NCBI GenBank assembly: GCA_026996985.1
Contig: JALWJR010000038.1
Coordinates: forward strand, 1-16,601
Source of the DNA: Candidatus Kaiserbacteria bacterium
GTDB taxonomy: Bacteria > Patescibacteriota > Minisyncoccia > Phycocordibacterales > UBA2100
Direction: 5' to 3'
Length of the DNA stretch: 16,601 nucleotides
Below are positions 13,511 to 16,601 of this stretch, piece after piece. Every line of letters begins with the position of its first letter. The stretch's first letter is position 1. Under the pieces are notes generated by a model. It saw only the letters and a list, made by a program, of their open reading frames with translations, was not told the origin of the DNA and made no database searches. The translations under genes were made by a program, and so were the position numbers.

Positions 13511-14254
13511 ATGAACGGTAAAGAGCAAAACATTAAATGTTTGCTGATTCAAATCAGAGAAGATGATGAAACGCTTAAAGAGGAATTTGATGAGTTTGTG
13601 CGTTTCAGTGGAATTCCGGCTGAAAACTGGAAGGTTATAAACCTGTTTAAAACCGGCAGGTTTTCAAAAGAAGTACTGGAGGGGATTGATGCCCTGTGGT
13701 ACGGAGGTTCATCTCATGAAGACAAGCTCAACAAATACCATAAAGAAGCGGTTTTTGATGCCGGAGAGGTTTTGCGTTACGCCACAGACAAAAAACTTCC
13801 CGTTTTCGCTTCTTGTTACGGCTTTGAGTTGGCAGTGGAAGCTTTCGGTGGGTATTTGACGGTTGATACACGAAATACCCGAGAGTTAAACGTAAATATA
13901 AAACTGACACCGGAAGGTGAGAGAGATGTTCTTTTTGAAGGGTTTTCGAAAGAGTTTGAGGGTATATCTTGGCACAAGTACAGAGCAGATGAAAAAAGGC
14001 TACCAGAGGGAATGTCAGTTTTGGCTTTTGCGGAGACTTGCCCTGTTGAAATTTTTAAAATGGAAAATTCAAAAACTTACGGATTTCAATTTCATCCCGA
14101 ACTTGATGCGCCTGATGTAAAAGCGCGTTTAACTCGTTACATTGACATATATCCGGAGCAAAAAAATGCGCTGCAACAAATTTTAGATGCTCTGCATGAT
14201 GCTCCCAAAGCAAATGAACTGCTAAGACTCTTTGTGGAACGAGTTGTACAGTAA
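13511..14254 (+). CDS. Class I glutamine amidotransferase
   Basis: This 247-residue single-domain protein releases ammonia from glutamine or hydrolyses related amides. The nucleophile elbow VFASCYGFELAVEAFGG carries Cys102, with the usual Gly after the aromatic residue. The oxyanion loop is at ALWYGGSSHE (61-70), and the remaining triad is His195-Glu197 in FQFHPELD (192-199). The layout is that of GuaA-like class I domains standing alone (YgaC/PuuD-like sizes), without a fused synthase. No synthase partner is adjacent except the divergent ATP-grasp gene, which makes a two-part amide-forming pair plausible. About 50 C-terminal residues (200-247) form extra helices. No ribosome site is seen; only a short A-rich leader precedes the ATG. 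Confidence 0.85.
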   Translation: MNGKEQNIKCLLIQIREDDETLKEEFDEFVRFSGIPAENWKVINLFKTGRFSKEVLEGIDALWYGGSSHEDKLNKYHKEAVFDAGEVLRYATDKKLPVFASCYGFELAVEAFGGYLTVDTRNTRELNVNIKLTPEGERDVLFEGFSKEFEGISWHKYRADEKRLPEGMSVLAFAETCPVEIFKMENSKTYGFQFHPELDAPDVKARLTRYIDIYPEQKNALQQILDALHDAPKANELLRLFVERVVQ

Positions 14255-14292
14255 ACTTGTCGAGGTTGCTTTTTGTTGCGCTTTTAGTAGTT

Positions 14293-14298
14293 TATAGA
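14293..14298 (+). promoter_or_regulatory. Possible -10 for the unknown basic protein gene
   Basis: TATAGA (5 of 6) lies 31 nt before the ATG at 14330, with only a T-rich poor -35 at about 17 nt. This is a weak call. Confidence 0.3.
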
Positions 14299-14329
14299 TA
14301 GTGGCAACCTTGAAAAAAGGAGTGGTAAC

Positions 14330-14893
14330 ATGCCTAAAAAATATCCTCGCTCCATCTCCGGCAAGTTTTCCCGCAAGGAAGGGATGATTAAGCTAGGAGA
14401 GTTTTTGGCGGGTCTTTGCTATCGCTCGCTTTATTGGATTTTATTTTCGCTTGCAGAGCGCCTGAAAAAGGATTCAAAAAAAGATTTTGGTCGCAAGCGT
14501 GTTAAATTGGGCGGTCATCTTCAGCGCGCAAGCGGTTATATCGCAGCGGCGGCTCGTGAAATTAGTTCTGCGTGGCAGATTTCAGAGCCTTATATGTATA
14601 AGATTAAAGAGTTGCCCGAGCGTTCGCGTCCGAAAGATAATCACAATCGATATTTTATTGTGACACTTGAAAATGGTGTTCGATATCTGGTTTCGTTTCG
14701 TGCCGATTATCCTGAGCGTACATGGATAGATAAAGAAAATACTTCACATGTTTCATTTTCATGCACACGCGACGGACTTTTCGGGGCCTTTGGGCGCATT
14801 GAGGAGCGTGAAGGCGTTCCAATTTTGCATGCAAAAGAAGTTGAACCTGACAAATTGCCAACGTGGGCAAAGAGCACGTTGGAAACTGTATAA
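14330..14893 (+). CDS. Unrecognised basic protein
   Basis: I do not recognise this 187-residue protein. The first 20 residues are Lys/Arg/Ser-rich. A hydrophobic-amphipathic helix follows at about 21-45 (LGEFLAGLCYRSLYWILFSL), possibly a single membrane anchor, then a second basic stretch (46-63). The C-terminal half (78-180) alternates short strands with many aromatic residues (RYFIVTLENGVRYLVSFRADYPERTW region) and looks like a small beta-barrel or sandwich domain, ending FGRIEEREGVPILHAKEVE. AAAGGAG precedes the ATG, so translation is well supported. It sits alone between the amidotransferase and a shared terminator; the neighbours give no clue to its job. Confidence 0.7.
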   Translation: MPKKYPRSISGKFSRKEGMIKLGEFLAGLCYRSLYWILFSLAERLKKDSKKDFGRKRVKLGGHLQRASGYIAAAAREISSAWQISEPYMYKIKELPERSRPKDNHNRYFIVTLENGVRYLVSFRADYPERTWIDKENTSHVSFSCTRDGLFGAFGRIEEREGVPILHAKEVEPDKLPTWAKSTLETV

Positions 14894-14895
14894 CG

Positions 14896-14923
14896 AAACG
14901 GCCACGTGCAAACGTGGCCGTTT
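14896..14923. terminator. Bidirectional terminator between convergent genes
   Basis: AAACGGCCACGT and ACGTGGCCGTTT form a 12-bp stem with tetraloop GCAA. T runs flank both ends (TTTT on the plus strand, TTT then CGTTAT on the minus strand). It serves the plus gene ending at 14893 and the minus gene ending at 14931. Confidence 0.85.
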
Positions 14924-14930
14924 TAATGTT

Positions 14931-16091
14931 TTAAACAAAAGATTTAACCGCTTTCTGCAGTCTTGCCACACCTTTGCAGATAGCAGACTCGTCGGTATTG
15001 CTAAAATTAAATCGCGCCGTGTTTTTCTCCGGATCACTTACATAAAACGGCACACCCGGTACAAACGCCACACCCTCATCTATAGCTTGCTTAAGCAAGG
15101 GTAAAACTTTAATTTCCTCAGGAAAGCGCACCCACAAAAACATTCCGCCGTCAGGGTTTGTTATTTGCGCTGTTGGAAAAATTTCTTGCAGTTTTGAATA
15201 TAGAATATCTTTACGTTTTCCATACTCTTTTGCGATTTTTTCTATATGCGCTTGAGCGTCAAAGTCTTCATAAAATTTTGCCGCTATCAGCTGTGTAAAT
15301 TGGCTTGAATGCAAATCAGCCGACTGTTTTGCCAGAGATAAGGCGTGGAATATTTTTTTGTTGGGTGCAATAATCCAACCCAATCTTAGCCCGGGAGCCA
15401 AAATTTTTGAAAATGAACCCAGCAAAACAGTATTTTCATTAAAAGTTTTTAGAGGTTTTTGTCTTTTTCCGGAAAATCGTATTTCTCCGTATGGATCATC
15501 TTCAACAATCAAGATGTTGTGTTTTTTTGCCCACTTTGCAAATTCCTCTCTTTTTTCGTTGCTCCAGGTGATGCCGGTTGGATTTTGAAAATTGGGAATA
15601 ATATAGGCGAGTTTTGCTTTGCTTTTGTTAGGTAGAGTTTTCGGGCCGTTACTTGAGAGTTCAATCTCGGTAAATTTTGGTTTATAAAACTGCAGAGCTT
15701 GGATGGCGGCAAGATATGTTGGGCGTTCAAGTAGCACTTCATCACCTTCGTTTAGCAAAGTTTTTCCAATCAAATCAAGCGCTTGTTGCGAGCCGGTTGT
15801 AATGATTATAAGGTTAGGGTCGATGTCAAGATTGTCTTTAATTTTATATGTCTTTGCAATGATTTCTTTCAAAGGAGTAAACCCGGTTGATTCTCCATAC
15901 TGCAGTGCAACTTTGGCCGTTTTTGGGTTTGTTAGAATCTCTTGCGCCGCTTTTGCAAAACGCCCTGTTGGAAACAGATCAGCTTCCGGAAGCCCTCCGG
16001 CAAAGGAGATAATGTCTTTTTGTGTGGCAAGCTTTAATATGTCGCGAACAAACGAGCTCTCTATTCCTTGTATACGTTTTGCGAATTCCAT
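14931..16091 (-). CDS. PLP-dependent aminotransferase (class I/II, LysN/ARO8-like)
   Basis: This 386-residue fold-type I aminotransferase is probably cytoplasmic and dimeric. The Schiff-base lysine is Lys229 in GSFSKILAPGLRLGW (225-239). Other sites are ISFAGGLPEADLFP (28-41; substrate lid), TTGSQQALDLIGK (98-110; phosphate contact), NFQNPTG (167-173), VEDDPYGEIRF (196-206; Asp and Tyr on the cofactor) and Arg360 in ARFNFSN, which binds the substrate carboxylate. The motif set resembles 2-aminoadipate/aromatic aminotransferases and the catalytic half of MocR regulators, but there is no DNA-binding domain. The amino acid substrate cannot be told from sequence. The gene is single, without a ribosome site; TATACT lies six bases before the ATG. 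Confidence 0.93.
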   Translation of the reverse strand: MEFAKRIQGIESSFVRDILKLATQKDIISFAGGLPEADLFPTGRFAKAAQEILTNPKTAKVALQYGESTGFTPLKEIIAKTYKIKDNLDIDPNLIIITTGSQQALDLIGKTLLNEGDEVLLERPTYLAAIQALQFYKPKFTEIELSSNGPKTLPNKSKAKLAYIIPNFQNPTGITWSNEKREEFAKWAKKHNILIVEDDPYGEIRFSGKRQKPLKTFNENTVLLGSFSKILAPGLRLGWIIAPNKKIFHALSLAKQSADLHSSQFTQLIAAKFYEDFDAQAHIEKIAKEYGKRKDILYSKLQEIFPTAQITNPDGGMFLWVRFPEEIKVLPLLKQAIDEGVAFVPGVPFYVSDPEKNTARFNFSNTDESAICKGVARLQKAVKSFV

Positions 16092-16097
16092 ACAGGC

Positions 16098-16125
16098 AGT
16101 ATAAGGGTTATCTTTTTAAAATCAA
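16098..16125 (-). promoter_or_regulatory. Promoter of the aminotransferase gene (leaderless)
   Basis: The minus strand has TTGATT (16125-16120), a 16-nt spacer and TATACT (16103-16098), then six bases to the ATG. Confidence 0.5.
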
Positions 16126-16142
16126 AACATTCTAAATCAAAG

Positions 16143-16172
16143 TTGACATTTGTGGTACAAAAGGTGTAAAAT
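16143..16172 (+). promoter_or_regulatory. Sigma70 promoter of the last gene
   Basis: A perfect TTGACA (16143-16148), an 18-nt spacer and TAAAAT (16167-16172) preceded by TG. The start is expected near 16179. It is divergent from the aminotransferase promoter. Confidence 0.75.
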
Positions 16173-16183
16173 GTAGCTACATT
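16170..16183. promoter_or_regulatory. Perfect 14-bp palindrome, candidate operator
   Basis: AATGTAGCTACATT equals its own reverse complement. It overlaps the -10 and the expected start site of the strong promoter, the classic position for a repressor. Confidence 0.5.
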
Positions 16184-16202
16184 AGAAATTAAAGTTAGGC
16201 TT

Positions 16203-16601
16203 ATGTTTAAAGGAAAAATTTCAATTATTAAAAATATAAACGGAAAAAAGCAACACATTGAACGAGAGTTCAATTCACAGGAAGAATATGACAAATTCTT
16301 GAAAGAGCACGCAGATGACCTGAATTTGGCGTTGCCTGATCCGCGATTAACTTTGTCTGAGTGGGGAGCACTGGGTGAGTTTATTGACAGAATTTTTGAA
16401 GACAGACTCTCTGAAATGCTTGAATTACCGGCAGGCGAAGCTTTTGAGGAGAATAAGGAGGCTCTTCCGGTTGATATTGATAAATACGAAAGAGAAGCGC
16501 AAAAACTTGAACTGGAGAAGAAAAAGCAGGCTGAGAAAAAAGAGGAGATAAAGCGCGCTATTGCAAAACTGAAAGGGTTTGTAAAAACTTTTGAAAAAGA
16601 A
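16203..16601 (+). CDS. Unknown protein, N-terminal part (cut by window end)
   Basis: The frame is open for 133 codons from the ATG at 16203 to the last base, with no stop. I do not recognise it. The N-terminus is a short beta stretch (MFKGKISIIKNINGKKQ), then FNSQEEYDKFLKEHADDL, an acidic helical middle and from about residue 92 a Lys/Glu-rich coiled coil (EREAQKLELEKKKQAEKKEE) ending in KGFVKTFEKE at the edge. No signal peptide is present. A weak AAAGTTAGG precedes the start. It has the best promoter in the window, overlapped by a palindrome, so it is likely to be regulated and may be strongly expressed. Confidence 0.7.
   Translation, partial: MFKGKISIIKNINGKKQHIEREFNSQEEYDKFLKEHADDLNLALPDPRLTLSEWGALGEFIDRIFEDRLSEMLELPAGEAFEENKEALPVDIDKYEREAQKLELEKKKQAEKKEEIKRAIAKLKGFVKTFEKE

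Noticed and set aside
14264..14310. AGGTTGC/GCAACCT pairing as a terminator after the amidotransferase
   Set aside because: The arms are 7 bp with a loop over 30 nt and no T run follows; no clear terminator is seen for that gene.
14903..14908. A sixth CACGTG, as another parS site
   Set aside because: It is part of a GC-rich terminator stem and its flanks do not match the ParB site beyond the six-base core.
1..16601. Alternative code with TGA read as an amino acid
   Set aside because: TGA ends telA and the DUF4178 gene exactly where the next gene begins, and no conserved domain is broken by an in-frame TGA.

Overview
The window is a bacterial chromosome segment that uses the standard bacterial code (TAA, TAG and TGA all act as ordinary stops). 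I cannot name the organism. The compact layout, a divergent YraN, no CCA encoded on the tRNA and several apparently leaderless genes would suit a patescibacterial (CPR-like) genome, but this is a weak inference. Base composition is uneven. The first ~730 bases are very AT-rich (14 G/C in the 60 bases from 121), the 994-9808 operon is much richer (33 G/C in the 60 bases from 2041), and the right half lies between.

Left edge (1-730): a YraN/UPF0102-type nuclease-fold gene is studded with parS-like sites. Five 16-bp sites built on CACGTG lie in the first 424 bases. Each matches 13 of 16 positions of the conserved bacterial ParB site TGTTTCACGTGAAACA, and four are inside the reading frame. The region may be a ParB-binding centromere, which would place the window near a replication origin. 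A tRNA-Pro(TGG) with its own promoter follows.

Centre (891-9851): nine co-directional genes appear to form one transcription unit. They encode an XpaC-like membrane protein, TelA, DUF4178, a small tandem-repeat protein, DUF2617, a large lipoprotein, a four-unit DUF350 membrane protein, a seven-TM spermidine-synthase-like protein and a K+ channel with an RCK domain. Most junctions are 1-15 nt or overlap, and nearly every gene has a strong AGGAG-type ribosome site. The last two genes are each preceded by strong intercistronic hairpins, and the unit ends in a rho-independent terminator. DUF4178, DUF350, aminopropyltransferase-like and K+-channel genes are known to co-occur in envelope-stress/polyamine-linked clusters. 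Here XpaC-TelA stands at the head, and neither PspA nor AdoMet decarboxylase is seen. I read it as an envelope/ion-homeostasis stress module coupling a cytoplasmic TelA scaffold, membrane parts, an outer-face lipoprotein and K+ flux.

Right half (9866-16601): mostly single genes with their own terminators. On the minus strand are a phosphodiester-glycosidase (NAGPA)-fold protein, a plant-type asparaginase/isoaspartyl peptidase and an ATP-grasp ligase with a four-cysteine insert. A class I glutamine amidotransferase diverges from the ATP-grasp gene, so the two may form an amide-forming pair. Then come an unrecognised basic protein, a minus-strand PLP aminotransferase and, divergent from it, an unknown gene cut by the window end whose promoter carries a perfect 14-bp palindrome. 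Three minus-strand genes have a -10-like hexamer exactly 6 nt before ATG and no ribosome site, which suggests leaderless mRNAs.
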